Below, piece by piece: positions 9,304-17,354 of a stretch of 64,000 nucleotides of DNA. The notes under the pieces were generated by a model, which was not told where the DNA came from, made no database searches, and saw only the letters and a list, made by a program, of their open reading frames with translations. The stretch is taken from positions 1 through 64,000 of the forward strand of contig CALGNZ010000040.1 in assembly GCA_937957915.1 (NCBI GenBank). The letters run 5' to 3'. The position numbers were made by a program, and so were the translations under genes. The stretch is from an uncultured Granulosicoccaceae bacterium. GTDB taxonomy: Bacteria > Pseudomonadota > Gammaproteobacteria > Granulosicoccales > Granulosicoccaceae. Numbering within the stretch: position 1 is the stretch's first letter; each line of letters opens with the position of its first letter.

Positions 9304-9996
9304 ATGCGTGCACTGGTTATTGAAGACGATAACACCCTCCGCGAGCAAATCGTCGATCGACTACAGGCCGAAGGGTTTGCTATCGACGCTGCTGCCGACG
9401 GCGACGAAGGTTTGTATCTGGCGCGTGAAATGCCGGTTGATGTAGCCGTGGTCGATCTTGGCCTGCCTGGCACTGACGGCATGGAAATCATTCGAAAGGT
9501 CCGCGATGAAGGACACCTGTACCCGATACTGATTCTGACTGCGCGTGATCGCTGGGAAGATCGTGTGGCGGGGCTGGAAGCTGGTGCCGACGACTACTTG
9601 GGCAAGCCGTTCCACCTTGAGGAACTTCTGGCTCGTCTCAGAGCACTGTTGCGTCGAGTTGGCGGATGGGCGCATCCGGTACTCGATTTCGACGGACTGC
9701 GCATCGAAACTCGAGAACAACAGGTGACTGTCGCCGAACAGGCAGTGTCTCTGACTGCGTTTGAATACCGCGTACTTGAATACCTCGCCATCCACGCCGG
9801 AGAAGTCATCTCCAAACCGGTGTTACTCGATCATTTGTACGACGAAGATACCGAACGAGACACCAACGTTCTCGAAGTATTTGTCAGACGTCTGCGGCGC
9901 AAACTCGACCCGGAAAGCACTTTAAACCCGATTGAGACCCTGCGCGGTCGAGGTTATCGTTTTGCCCTGGAGAGAACTAAAACCACAGAATCCTGA
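9304..9996 (+). CDS. OmpR/PhoP-type response regulator
   Basis: 230 residues. The receiver domain (1-120) has acidic-pocket residues in VIEDDN, the phospho-acceptor Asp51 in VVDLGLPG, Thr in ILTARD and Lys in LGKPF. A winged-helix trans_reg_C DNA-binding domain (about 125-225) ends in the usual RGRGYRF signature. The sequence outline is closest to PhoP/QseB-type regulators. A Shine-Dalgarno AAAGGA sits 9 bp before the ATG, overlapping the end of the PepSY gene. It would be phosphorylated by the kinase encoded at 10231 and act as a transcription factor, perhaps for divalent-cation or envelope stress genes by analogy to PhoP; the regulon is not readable here. Confidence 0.9.
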   Translation: MRALVIEDDNTLREQIVDRLQAEGFAIDAAADGDEGLYLAREMPVDVAVVDLGLPGTDGMEIIRKVRDEGHLYPILILTARDRWEDRVAGLEAGADDYLGKPFHLEELLARLRALLRRVGGWAHPVLDFDGLRIETREQQVTVAEQAVSLTAFEYRVLEYLAIHAGEVISKPVLLDHLYDEDTERDTNVLEVFVRRLRRKLDPESTLNPIETLRGRGYRFALERTKTTES

Positions 9997-10230
9997 TTGT
10001 ATTAGCGATCAGGGAACGCGCGGCTAATGTTGGGTTTAAGGTCTTTGACTCAGGGAAATAACTACAACCAAAACGACATCACGCACGCCGCTAACTTACG
10101 TGGCAAACGCAAAGATACCCACAAGCATCGATACCAACTTTTACAATACTTTGCCCCTGACTCAATGTGTATATCACGAGTCATAGCGTAGCATCGTGTG
10201 CATGATCGCCTGCGAAGCTAACGACAACTG
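9992..10230. other. 234-bp spacer between response regulator and kinase
   Basis: Two-component genes usually abut; here 234 bp separate them. A 6-bp inverted repeat CCTGAT/ATCAGG (9992-10013) straddles the regulator stop codon. Two TGACTCA copies (in CTTTGACTCAGGG and CCCCTGACTCAATG) lie further on. No ORF with convincing coding character is visible. It may hold a second promoter for the kinase. Confidence 0.4.
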
Positions 10231-11655
10231 ATGAACTCAATCTCTGTTCGACTGTTACTTGCCGCGGCGCTTGTCATGGCTGTTTTTATCGGGGTGACAA
10301 CGCTTGCCATCCAACACACGGTTGACCAACGTGCAGAGACCGCCTCCTTCGAACGCATGCAGGGGCAGATCTACGCGCTACTCGGCAGTACAGACATTGA
10401 CCCTAGCGGCGCTATATCTGTAGACAATGCAGACATGCCAAACCCCCGCATGCGTCAGCCTATGTCGGGGCACTATGCTGAGGTGCGTGACTACAACCTG
10501 GCGCAGGTTTGGCGCTCACCGTCACTGACGTCAGAACTGCCAAGCAGTGGCGAAGGTGCTATCGGCCAGTGGATTTTTACCAAAGAAGAACATCCACAAC
10601 TGGGACCTCTGTTTATATTGCGTTTCGCTGTCGAATGGCTGCTGCCAGAGGGCGACATTGCCGCCTACCAGTTCATTGTTGGCGACAGCCGTAAAGAATT
10701 TAACCATCAACAAAGCACATTCAATCGCAACCTGTGGATTTCTATGCTAACCATGGGCGCATTGCTGCTCATGTCTATTGCATTGATTCTGGCCTGGGGA
10801 CTGAGCCCCATTCGGCGTATTTCACGACAACTGAATCAAGTGGAGAATGGCACACGAGAATCTCTGCCTAACACTGTGCCCGTTGAGTTGCACCCGTTAA
10901 CCAGTCGTATAAACGCGTTGATCGCCAGTGAACGTGGCAGACAAAAGAGATATCGGCATACCCTGGACGATCTGGCCCACAGCCTAAAAACACCACTCAG
11001 TGTGTTAAGAAATATCGGCGTTGAATCTGACGCCGAAATAACCCGCCAGGCCACCCGCATGGAACAGATTATCGGTTATCACATTAAGCGTGCAGACGCT
11101 GGCACCCGCCGCTTACTGACACCACCAATCAAGGTGGCGCCAACGGCTGAAAGAATTATTCGCACACTTAAGAAAGTGTACCGCGACCGCACTATCGAGT
11201 TTTACAACAAGATTGATGCGGCTGATCAGCTGCGTATCGAAGAAGCAGATCTCATGGAGCTGCTTGGCAATCTGCTGGAAAACGCCTGTAAATACGGAGC
11301 CTCAATCATTGAACTCACGCTTGTCAATGATGCCACTGGCAAGCACCCGGGCGGACTCCTGCCAGAGGCCATAAAGCAACGCAGCAGGCGTAGTTTTTTA
11401 GCTAAAAACAGTGCCGATACCAACCTCGTGCATGTGTACATTGATGACAATGGTCAGGGGTTTCCGGCAGATCAGGTTGATAATTTAATTACCCGGGGAG
11501 TACGTGCTGATACCAGACGCGAAGGACAGGGAATCGGTCTGGCCATAAGCAATGAACTGGTAGAGAACTACGGCGGCACCATCACTCTGAGCCAAAGCCC
11601 TTTTGGTGGCGCACGTGTGTGCATTACGATGCCTGCAGTGGTTAACCCTGAATAA
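10231..11655 (+). CDS. PhoQ-like sensor histidine kinase
   Basis: 474 residues. Transmembrane helix 1 at about 7-28, a periplasmic sensor of about 140 residues containing VEWLLPEGDIAAYQFIVG, helix 2 at about 168-190, and a HAMP-like linker (LSPIRRISRQLNQVENG). The dimerisation/phosphotransfer helix has DDLAHSLKTPL with His250, followed by the ATPase domain: N box NLLENACKYG (about 345), G1 box DDNGQGF, G2 box GQGIGLA. All catalytic motifs are intact. The architecture and the DDLAHSLKTPL box match the PhoQ/ParS group. It phosphorylates the regulator at 9304. The signal is unknown; the periplasmic domain lacks an obvious PhoQ-style acidic cluster. Confidence 0.9.
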   Translation: MNSISVRLLLAAALVMAVFIGVTTLAIQHTVDQRAETASFERMQGQIYALLGSTDIDPSGAISVDNADMPNPRMRQPMSGHYAEVRDYNLAQVWRSPSLTSELPSSGEGAIGQWIFTKEEHPQLGPLFILRFAVEWLLPEGDIAAYQFIVGDSRKEFNHQQSTFNRNLWISMLTMGALLLMSIALILAWGLSPIRRISRQLNQVENGTRESLPNTVPVELHPLTSRINALIASERGRQKRYRHTLDDLAHSLKTPLSVLRNIGVESDAEITRQATRMEQIIGYHIKRADAGTRRLLTPPIKVAPTAERIIRTLKKVYRDRTIEFYNKIDAADQLRIEEADLMELLGNLLENACKYGASIIELTLVNDATGKHPGGLLPEAIKQRSRRSFLAKNSADTNLVHVYIDDNGQGFPADQVDNLITRGVRADTRREGQGIGLAISNELVENYGGTITLSQSPFGGARVCITMPAVVNPE

Positions 11656-11676
11656 ACCGCACGACGCAGGTAAATC

Positions 11677-11713
11677 TGAATACAGCGTTTAGCCTCAGGC
11701 TATAATGTGCCAA
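11677..11713 (+). promoter_or_regulatory. Sigma-70-like promoter before the solute-binding-fold gene
   Basis: A perfect -10 hexamer TATAAT at 11701-11706 with a poor -35 (TGAATA, 11677-11682, 18 bp spacing). Transcription would begin near 11713, 27 bp before ATG 11740. Confidence 0.45.
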
Positions 11714-11739
11714 CCTTCATTCGTACTTGATTGCACAAC

Positions 11740-12531
11740 ATGACCGATCTGTCCCATGCCATCGCAAAAGTAAAGTCCACCCTGCCGGCTGTAGACAATG
11801 GAATTGCACAGGCCCTTGCACCTACCGGCACATTGCGCGTCGGCATCAATTTGAGTAATTTTCTACTGGTTACCGGCGAGTCTGAAAACGGACAACCTGT
11901 TGGTGTATCTCCCGACATCGCGAAGGTACTCGCTGACCTGATAAACTGTGAAGTCGACTATCGATGTTTTGCATCACCCGGTGAAGTCGCTGACGCTGTT
12001 GGAGATGACGCCGCGGGAGAAAACCAGTGGGATATCGGCAACATTGGCGCAGATCCGGCGCGGGCCGCGTTTATCGCATTTACCGATGCCTACTGCGAAA
12101 TAGAAAGCACTTGTCTGGTGCCGGCCGGCTCGGACATAAAGTCGTTTGCACAAGTGGATCAGCCCGGCATTCGCATCGCCACAAAACATCGCGCCGCCTA
12201 TACGCTGTGGCTCGAACGCAATCTACAACAGGCAGAACTTGTGCAGGTTGAATCGATCGATGCATCTTTTGACGCTTTTGTTGATCAAAAGCTCGAGGTG
12301 CTGGCAGGTTTGCGCCCACGCTTGCTCGACGACGTTAAGCGACTGCCCGGCGCGTGCGTATTGGATGACAAGTTCGCTGCCGTGCAGCAGGCCATTGGTA
12401 CCCCCAATAACCGCGACCCGGCTGGCGCGTCTTACCTGCAGCTGTTTGTTAATGCGGCAAAGCAATCCGGCCTTGTACAGGCACTTATCGATAACCATGG
12501 CGTCAATGGTAAACTATCCGTTGCACCGTAA
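11740..12531 (+). CDS. Solute-binding-protein-fold (SBP_bac_3) protein without signal peptide
   Basis: The track starts at TTG 11731; ATG 11740 (263 residues) is the more likely start. From LAPTGTLRVGINLSNFLLV onward the sequence follows the type II periplasmic binding fold of ABC amino-acid receptors: VSPDIAKVLADL, WDIGNIGADPARA, IAFTDAYCEIESTCLVP, then the second lobe GIRIATKHRAAYTLWL. Yet the first 35 residues are polar and helical with no signal peptide or lipobox, and no permease or ATPase gene is adjacent. It may be a cytoplasmic ligand-binding protein, or an enzyme such as a dehydratase-like member of this fold. The substrate is unknown. Transcribed as its own unit from a TATAAT promoter. 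Confidence 0.7.
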   Translation: MTDLSHAIAKVKSTLPAVDNGIAQALAPTGTLRVGINLSNFLLVTGESENGQPVGVSPDIAKVLADLINCEVDYRCFASPGEVADAVGDDAAGENQWDIGNIGADPARAAFIAFTDAYCEIESTCLVPAGSDIKSFAQVDQPGIRIATKHRAAYTLWLERNLQQAELVQVESIDASFDAFVDQKLEVLAGLRPRLLDDVKRLPGACVLDDKFAAVQQAIGTPNNRDPAGASYLQLFVNAAKQSGLVQALIDNHGVNGKLSVAP

Positions 12532-12563
12532 AACAAACCAGCCACGCTTGTAATAACGCGAAC

Positions 12564-12595
12564 TCGTAAGAACACAAAGTCGTAAGAACACAAAG
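12564..12595. repeat. Tandem 16-bp duplication
   Basis: TCGTAAGAACACAAAG occurs twice head to tail (12564-12579 and 12580-12595) in the intergenic region ahead of the thiolase gene. It looks like a slippage duplication rather than a paired operator, because the two copies are perfect and contiguous. Confidence 0.9.
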
Positions 12596-12662
12596 CTCCA
12601 AAAATAGAACGAACCTAAACTAACCATGCTCGCAACGACGCGAGCCAGCCTGGATACCTGTC

Positions 12663-13847
12663 ATGAAAGATGCTGTGATTGTCTCAACTGCCCGCACCCC
12701 GATCGGGCGTGCCTTTCGCGGCGCACTGAATAACATTAAATCCCCCACCATGATGGCTCACGCAATCACTCACGCGGTTGATCGCAGCGCTGTCGACCCG
12801 GCAGAGATTGACGATGTGGTGATTGGTACCGTACTGACCGCCGGCACAGCAGGCAGCAACATCGCCCGGCATGCCTCTCTGGCAGCAAACTTACCGGCCA
12901 CCGTCTCTGCGCAAACAATGGATCGCCAGTGCTCATCCGGCCTGATGGCAATCGCCACCGCAGCAAAACAAATCATGGTCGACGGTATGCAAGTGTGCGT
13001 CGCCGGTGGCCAGGACAACATATCCGGTGTGCAAAAGCAGTATCTCGGCTGGAGCGCTGAGGAGATGGATCCGAACGTCACAGCCCATGCAAAGCATGCC
13101 TATATGCCGATGCTGAAAACCGCTGAGTACGTCGCTGATAAATACTCTATCAGCCGTGAGGTTCAGGATGAATACTCGTTCGCTTCTCAACAACGAACGG
13201 CAGCTGCACAACAAGCCGGAAAATTTGACGACGAAATTGTCGCAATCTCTGCGACGAAAGCCATCGTAGACAAAGAGACAGGCGCGGTCAGCTACGAGGA
13301 CGTAACGCTCGAAAAAGACGAGGGTAACCGCCCGGAAACAACCCTCGAAGGTCTGCAGTCGCTGAATCCGGTGCTCGAGAATGGCGTAATAACCGCCGGA
13401 AATGCCAGCCAGCTCTCCGATGGTGCATCAGCCTGCGTAATAATGGATGGCAAACTGGCGGAACAACGCAATCTGGCACCGCTGGGTATCTATCGGGGTA
13501 TGTCCGTTGCCGGCACCGAACCGGAACAAATGGGCATCGGCCCTGTGTTTGCGATACCCAAACTGTTAAAGCAGCACGGTTTAAAAGTTGATGATATCGG
13601 CCTTTGGGAGCTCAACGAAGCGTTCGCCGTGCAATGCCTGTACTGCCGCGACGAACTGGGTATCGACCCGGATAAATACAACGTCAATGGCGGCTCCATC
13701 TCCATTGGCCACCCCTACGGTATGACAGGCGCGCGCACTGCAGGTCACGCGTTGATAGAAGGCAAACGCCGTGGCGTAAAATATGTGGTCGTGAGTATGT
13801 GCGTCGGTGGCGGCATGGGTGCGGCGGCATTGTTTGAAGTGGCGTAA
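12663..13847 (+). CDS. Acetyl-CoA C-acyltransferase (thiolase)
   Basis: 394 residues, the standard length for thiolases. The acyl-accepting Cys90 is in DRQCSSG, the catalytic His350 in [10 protein letters not shown], and the base Cys380 in CVGGGMG; NEAF is also present. The enzyme catalyses CoA-dependent cleavage of 3-ketoacyl-CoA or the reverse condensation, in the cytoplasm. The region around [16 protein letters not shown] differs from the biosynthetic PhaA type, so degradative beta-oxidation or an acetoacetyl-CoA thiolase role is possible; sequence alone does not decide. No fad partner genes are adjacent; an enoyl-CoA hydratase lies far away at 53489. Confidence 0.93.
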   Translation: MKDAVIVSTARTPIGRAFRGALNNIKSPTMMAHAITHAVDRSAVDPAEIDDVVIGTVLTAGTAGSNIARHASLAANLPATVSAQTMDRQCSSGLMAIATAAKQIMVDGMQVCVAGGQDNISGVQKQYLGWSAEEMDPNVTAHAKHAYMPMLKTAEYVADKYSISREVQDEYSFASQQRTAAAQQAGKFDDEIVAISATKAIVDKETGAVSYEDVTLEKDEGNRPETTLEGLQSLNPVLENGVITAGNASQLSDGASACVIMDGKLAEQRNLAPLGIYRGMSVAGTEPEQMGIGPVFAIPKLLKQHGLKVDDIGLWELNEAFAVQCLYCRDELGIDPDKYNVNGGSISIGHPYGMTGARTAGHALIEGKRRGVKYVVVSMCVGGGMGAAALFEVA

Positions 13848-13860
13848 CCGCCAAGGCACC

Positions 13861-13901
13861 GAGCACGAGCACAGAGCACAGAGCACAGAGCACAGAGCAA
13901 A
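13861..13901. repeat. Heptanucleotide tandem repeat GAGCACA
   Basis: About five and a half copies of GAGCACA lie directly behind the thiolase stop codon, ending in GAGCAAAAAAAG. A short slippage-prone microsatellite between convergent genes, so copy number may vary between strains without altering a protein. Confidence 0.9.
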
Positions 13902-13925
13902 AAAAGCTACCTGCGCTGAGAACAA

Positions 13926-13961
13926 CAGTGCAACACCGCCTCAACAGGTTGTGTTGCACTG
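13926..13961. terminator. Perfect 11-bp inverted repeat between convergent genes
   Basis: CAGTGCAACAC and GTGTTGCACTG form a perfect 11-bp stem with a 14-nt loop, placed between the convergent thiolase and thioinosine phosphorylase genes. There is no T-run after either arm, so it is not a classic rho-independent terminator. It could stabilise 3' ends or act as a bidirectional terminator. Confidence 0.5.
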
Positions 13962-14013
13962 ATTCAAATCAACTCGGCGGATTCATCGATCAGGGAAGCT
14001 TGCGCTGTGGTGT

Positions 14014-14760
14014 TCAGCTAAAGCCTGTGCTCACGGCCTCAGCGAGCACCCGCTGCACATTCGCAACCGAGCCGCGCACATTAGCTTCGATATCACTGAA
14101 ACTGATGCCGTTAACAGATTTGCCCGCAGCCCGATTCACCACCATCGCACAGCAGGCGTAATCGATACCCAGTTCGCGCGCCAGCGATGTCTCGGGCATT
14201 CCGGTCATGCCTACAATCGTGCAGCCGTCGCGTTCCATGCGCACAATTTCTGCGGCGGTCTCTAGCCTTGGCCCCTGCGTTACGCCATAAACACCGTTCG
14301 GAATATGTGCCACACCCGCCTTCTCTGCTGCGGCCAGCAATCGTTCGCGAACACTCGACGCATAGGGCTCGGTAACGTCGATGTGTTCAAACTTGTCCCT
14401 TGTTCCTGAATGAAACGTGTGTGCTCGCCCGTAGGTGTAGTCGATAATTTGATCAGGAATAACGATAGCCTGGTCTACGCAATCGTCAGTAATACCGCCA
14501 ACCGCCGCCAGCGCGATGGTGTGAGTAACCCCGATCTCGTGCAGCGCCTGAATATTTGCCCGGTAGTTGACCAGATGCGGCGGAATAGTATGCCTGCGGC
14601 CGTGTCGCGCAAGAAAGATGACATCAACACCATTCAACTCGCCGTGAATCAGCGGACATGAAGGCGCACCATAGGGTGTTTTTACCATCTCCCGGTGATG
14701 CACCGTCAGTCCGGGCATACTGGTAACACCGGTGCCACCGATAATCGCGATTTTGGCCAT
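14014..14760 (-). CDS. S-methyl-5'-thioinosine phosphorylase (MTAP/PNP family)
   Basis: 248 residues of the purine nucleoside phosphorylase superfamily. Features are IIGGTGVTSMPGL at the N-terminus, phosphate-binding FLARHGRRHTIPPHLVNYRA, AAVGGI, TQGPRLETAAEI and GMTGMPETSLARELG. The pattern matches the Pseudomonas PA3004-type enzyme that phosphorolyses S-methyl-5'-thioinosine, part of the route in which methylthioadenosine is first deaminated. Products are hypoxanthine and methylthioribose-1-phosphate. It lies 53 bp downstream of nagZ on the same strand, as in pseudomonads, and the two are probably cotranscribed. A methylthioadenosine phosphorylase activity is the alternative; the resemblance favours thioinosine. 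Confidence 0.85.
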   Translation of the reverse strand: MAKIAIIGGTGVTSMPGLTVHHREMVKTPYGAPSCPLIHGELNGVDVIFLARHGRRHTIPPHLVNYRANIQALHEIGVTHTIALAAVGGITDDCVDQAIVIPDQIIDYTYGRAHTFHSGTRDKFEHIDVTEPYASSVRERLLAAAEKAGVAHIPNGVYGVTQGPRLETAAEIVRMERDGCTIVGMTGMPETSLARELGIDYACCAMVVNRAAGKSVNGISFSDIEANVRGSVANVQRVLAEAVSTGFS

Positions 14761-14813
14761 TGCTTAGAACCTGTTGGTATCAGTCGAGGAACGAATAGGA
14801 ATAGAACGCTGTA

Positions 14814-15866
14814 TCAGCGCTCTGACTGGCTGGACAGCAATTGTAACCGAGACTGAATCTGTTTCTGTTTTCCAGCACCCAACTTTCGTGCGGGTTCACG
14901 ACGCCGCAGGGTCAACCGGCGTGCTACCTGTACCGGGTCGCCAACACGGATCTCAACGTTCTCGCAGGCTCGCACAGCCGCCTGCCGATCATTACAAATC
15001 AGCGCCACATCAGTGCCCGCATTTATTGCCAGCAGCGCCGTCTCCGACTGATGAGCTATCCCGGTCGCAGCACCCATTGACAAATCATCGCTGACAATGG
15101 CCCCGCTATACCCAAGCCGCCGACGCAATACTTCCTGCTGCCAAAACACCGATAAACTGGCCGGCATCTCATCGACTGTGCTGTAGATTACATGCGCCGG
15201 CATAACGGCTGCCGCGTCGCCGACAAGCTGTGCGAACGGCTGCATTTCAGAACCAGCGATCTGCTCGTATTCACGAGGGTCTGTAGCAAACCCGAGGTGT
15301 GTATCATTTTGTACCCCGCCGTGACCTGGAAAATGTTTGATAACGCCGACCATACCGCCTTCGCGGTAACCCGCCAGTGCCGCCCTTGCGAGCTCCACGA
15401 CACCTGTAACCGAACTGTGCAACGCTCGATCGCCAATCACCGATGACACCTCGTGGTCAATGTCCACACAGGGCGAGAAACTGAAATCGATATCGCAACT
15501 GGCCAGTTCCAAGGCCACCAAATGACAGGTGTCGGTTAGTAAGCTGCAAGCCTGACCGGCCTCCGTTTCATACAGGTTACCAAACTGGCGCATCGGCGGG
15601 ATTGCGGTGAAACCGTCGCGAAAACGTTGTACACGCCCTCCCTCGTGATCAACGGCTATTAGTAACTCGCCAGATCGGGCTGCCCGAATTTGCGCCACCA
15701 GTCGCTGAAGCTGAGCCTTGTTGTCGTAATTGCGCGTGAACAACACAATGCCACCAACGCTGGGATGCGCTATCAACTCGCGGTCTTCGCCAGTTAACTC
15801 AACGCCCTCAACATCTACCATCAGCGGGCCCGGATCAATTATCTGCCCCGGATCAATTTTATTCAT
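14814..15866 (-). CDS. nagZ: Beta-N-acetylhexosaminidase NagZ
   Basis: 350 residues, glycoside hydrolase family 3. It begins a few residues before PGPLMVDVEGVELTGEDREL, matching the NagZ N-terminus. Diagnostic motifs are IAVDHEGGRVQRF, the KHFPGHG His/Asp catalytic loop, and the nucleophile Asp in VSDDLSMGAA. The cytoplasmic enzyme removes N-acetylglucosamine from anhydro-muropeptides during peptidoglycan recycling. The C-terminal 30 residues are basic and Gln/Ser-rich, a short extension beyond the family core. The start codon at 15866 lacks a clear Shine-Dalgarno; Met16 (15821) is an alternative, but family comparison favours the upstream start. Confidence 0.95.
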   Translation of the reverse strand: MNKIDPGQIIDPGPLMVDVEGVELTGEDRELIAHPSVGGIVLFTRNYDNKAQLQRLVAQIRAARSGELLIAVDHEGGRVQRFRDGFTAIPPMRQFGNLYETEAGQACSLLTDTCHLVALELASCDIDFSFSPCVDIDHEVSSVIGDRALHSSVTGVVELARAALAGYREGGMVGVIKHFPGHGGVQNDTHLGFATDPREYEQIAGSEMQPFAQLVGDAAAVMPAHVIYSTVDEMPASLSVFWQQEVLRRRLGYSGAIVSDDLSMGAATGIAHQSETALLAINAGTDVALICNDRQAAVRACENVEIRVGDPVQVARRLTLRRREPARKLGAGKQKQIQSRLQLLSSQSER

Positions 15867-16405
15867 AAGAGATGCGCAGAGTTAAGGTGCATGCTTGCAA
15901 CGTGCATTGTGAGACACACGGACAGGTGAAAAGAACAGCCAAATTAGAGCCTCAAATAGAACAGCCCAACCAAGGGAAATTCAGCACTTCGGCCCCCGCA
16001 ACGAGGCGCCATAAAGACTCATTTTCCCTGCCATTCATCTGACAGCGTGACACAAATTTGCCGCTGTATCGCTTGCCTCATGGATAACTGTCACCGGCCT
16101 AAACACGTTCGCGCCAGTGTCGACGATCCATTCACCACCTCAGTTCAACCCGTGCACATTCAGTTTGTTGCCCGGGGTTAGCTGAGAGATCAACCGGCGT
16201 GCCCTGCCTGCTCTCTGACAGAAACCCGATTCAGGCAGAGCGACAACACCCAAAAGTTGCCCGGCGCACGCTGTTTGATCCGTTATACTGCTTCCGTAGA
16301 CACTGGATCTTCTTATTGCCGCTGCCACTTGCAACCAATGTAGTGAACACTAAACATTTCCATACACGTGATGCAGAACCATTGCACATTGCCGAGGACT
16401 AACAC
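15867..16405. other. 539-bp divergent intergenic region
   Basis: Lies between nagZ (minus) and the DUF4159 operon (plus). Only short shadow ORFs occur. A TATACT -10-like hexamer at 16284-16289 precedes the operon by about 120 bp, but I cannot find a matching -35 at normal spacing. No RNA gene or repeat recognised. It presumably holds both promoters. Confidence 0.5.
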
Positions 16406-17287
16406 TTGTCCAGCCGAATGTTGTCCCTGTTTCTTGCAATTGTCCCTCAGATCTGGCGTTCGCTGCTTCGCGTACTATTAACTGGAGCAACAATCGCCAC
16501 TGCCAATGCACAATCGGTCGAGGACAACAGCATAGAAACAGTGAATACGCCCCGCGGCACGCCATCACAGGCACAACGCGCGGTCACTTCACCGGATTGG
16601 GGGCGGGTGCAACCGATTCTCAGCGACAACCAGCACGAATTTGCCTTTGCCCGTTTGGTCTACAACGGCGACGACAGCGACGGCTGGGGGCCACGCTGGC
16701 GCGTTGACTGGCCGGAAGCCGAGACACATTTACTGGCGGGTATTGATCGACTGACACGTGTCGATGCAAACCCACAGGGTGTGCTGGTGCAACTGGGTGA
16801 CGACGCCATTTTTGACTACCCGTGGCTCTATGCAGTCGAGGTGGGTGCATTATCGCTGAATGATTTCGAAGCGGCGCGGCTCAGGGAGTATCTGTTGCGC
16901 GGTGGATTTTTAATGGTGGACGATTTTCACGGACCATTTCAATGGGACAACTTCGCCTATGCGATGCAACAGGTTTTCCCGGACAGACGTATTAAACAGC
17001 TTGCATCGAATGATGAAATTTTTCATGTGCTCTACGAGCTCAACGAGCGCAGGCAGATACCCGGGCTCAGACCTTTGCGTGAAGGCAGAACCTGGGAGCG
17101 AGGGGGCAACGTGCCACACTGGCGCGGTATCGTCGACGACAATGGTCGTGTGATGGTGGCAATTAACTTTAATATGGATTTAGGCGACGCATGGGAGCAC
17201 GCTGATTGGCCGGAATATCCGGAGCCCTATTCGGCGATGGCCTATCGCTTTGCTGTGAACTATGTAATCTACTCAATGACTCACTAA
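16406..17287 (+). CDS. Exported DUF4159-domain protein, first gene of the MoxR-type operon
   Basis: TTG 16406 is chosen because GAGG lies 8 bp upstream; ATG 16418 is the alternative. The 293-residue product has a signal peptide (LFLAIVPQIWRSLLRVLLTG, ending near ANAQ) and then a DUF4159 domain: FAFARLVYNGD, WRVDWPEAE, a long central part with EAARLREYLLRGGFLMVDDFHG, and INFNMDLGDAWEHADWPEYP. DUF4159 has a class-I-glutamine-amidotransferase-like fold but lacks an obvious catalytic Cys here. In many Proteobacteria the domain is encoded with MoxR, DUF58, BatA and DUF4175 genes, exactly the set that follows. It is the first gene of the eight-gene run. Function: periplasmic component of that system, inferred from context. 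Confidence 0.8.
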   Translation: MSSRMLSLFLAIVPQIWRSLLRVLLTGATIATANAQSVEDNSIETVNTPRGTPSQAQRAVTSPDWGRVQPILSDNQHEFAFARLVYNGDDSDGWGPRWRVDWPEAETHLLAGIDRLTRVDANPQGVLVQLGDDAIFDYPWLYAVEVGALSLNDFEAARLREYLLRGGFLMVDDFHGPFQWDNFAYAMQQVFPDRRIKQLASNDEIFHVLYELNERRQIPGLRPLREGRTWERGGNVPHWRGIVDDNGRVMVAINFNMDLGDAWEHADWPEYPEPYSAMAYRFAVNYVIYSMTH

Positions 17288-17354
17288 TGATAGATAACCG
17301 ACAACAACAACATATGGCAGGTCTTGATGTTCACTAGTGAGAGTAACCCACTCC

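Noticed and set aside
13861-13901. GAGCACA array as a CRISPR array
   Set aside because: The unit is 7 bp with no spacers; it is a simple microsatellite. The 13-bp array at 38430 is rejected for the same reason.
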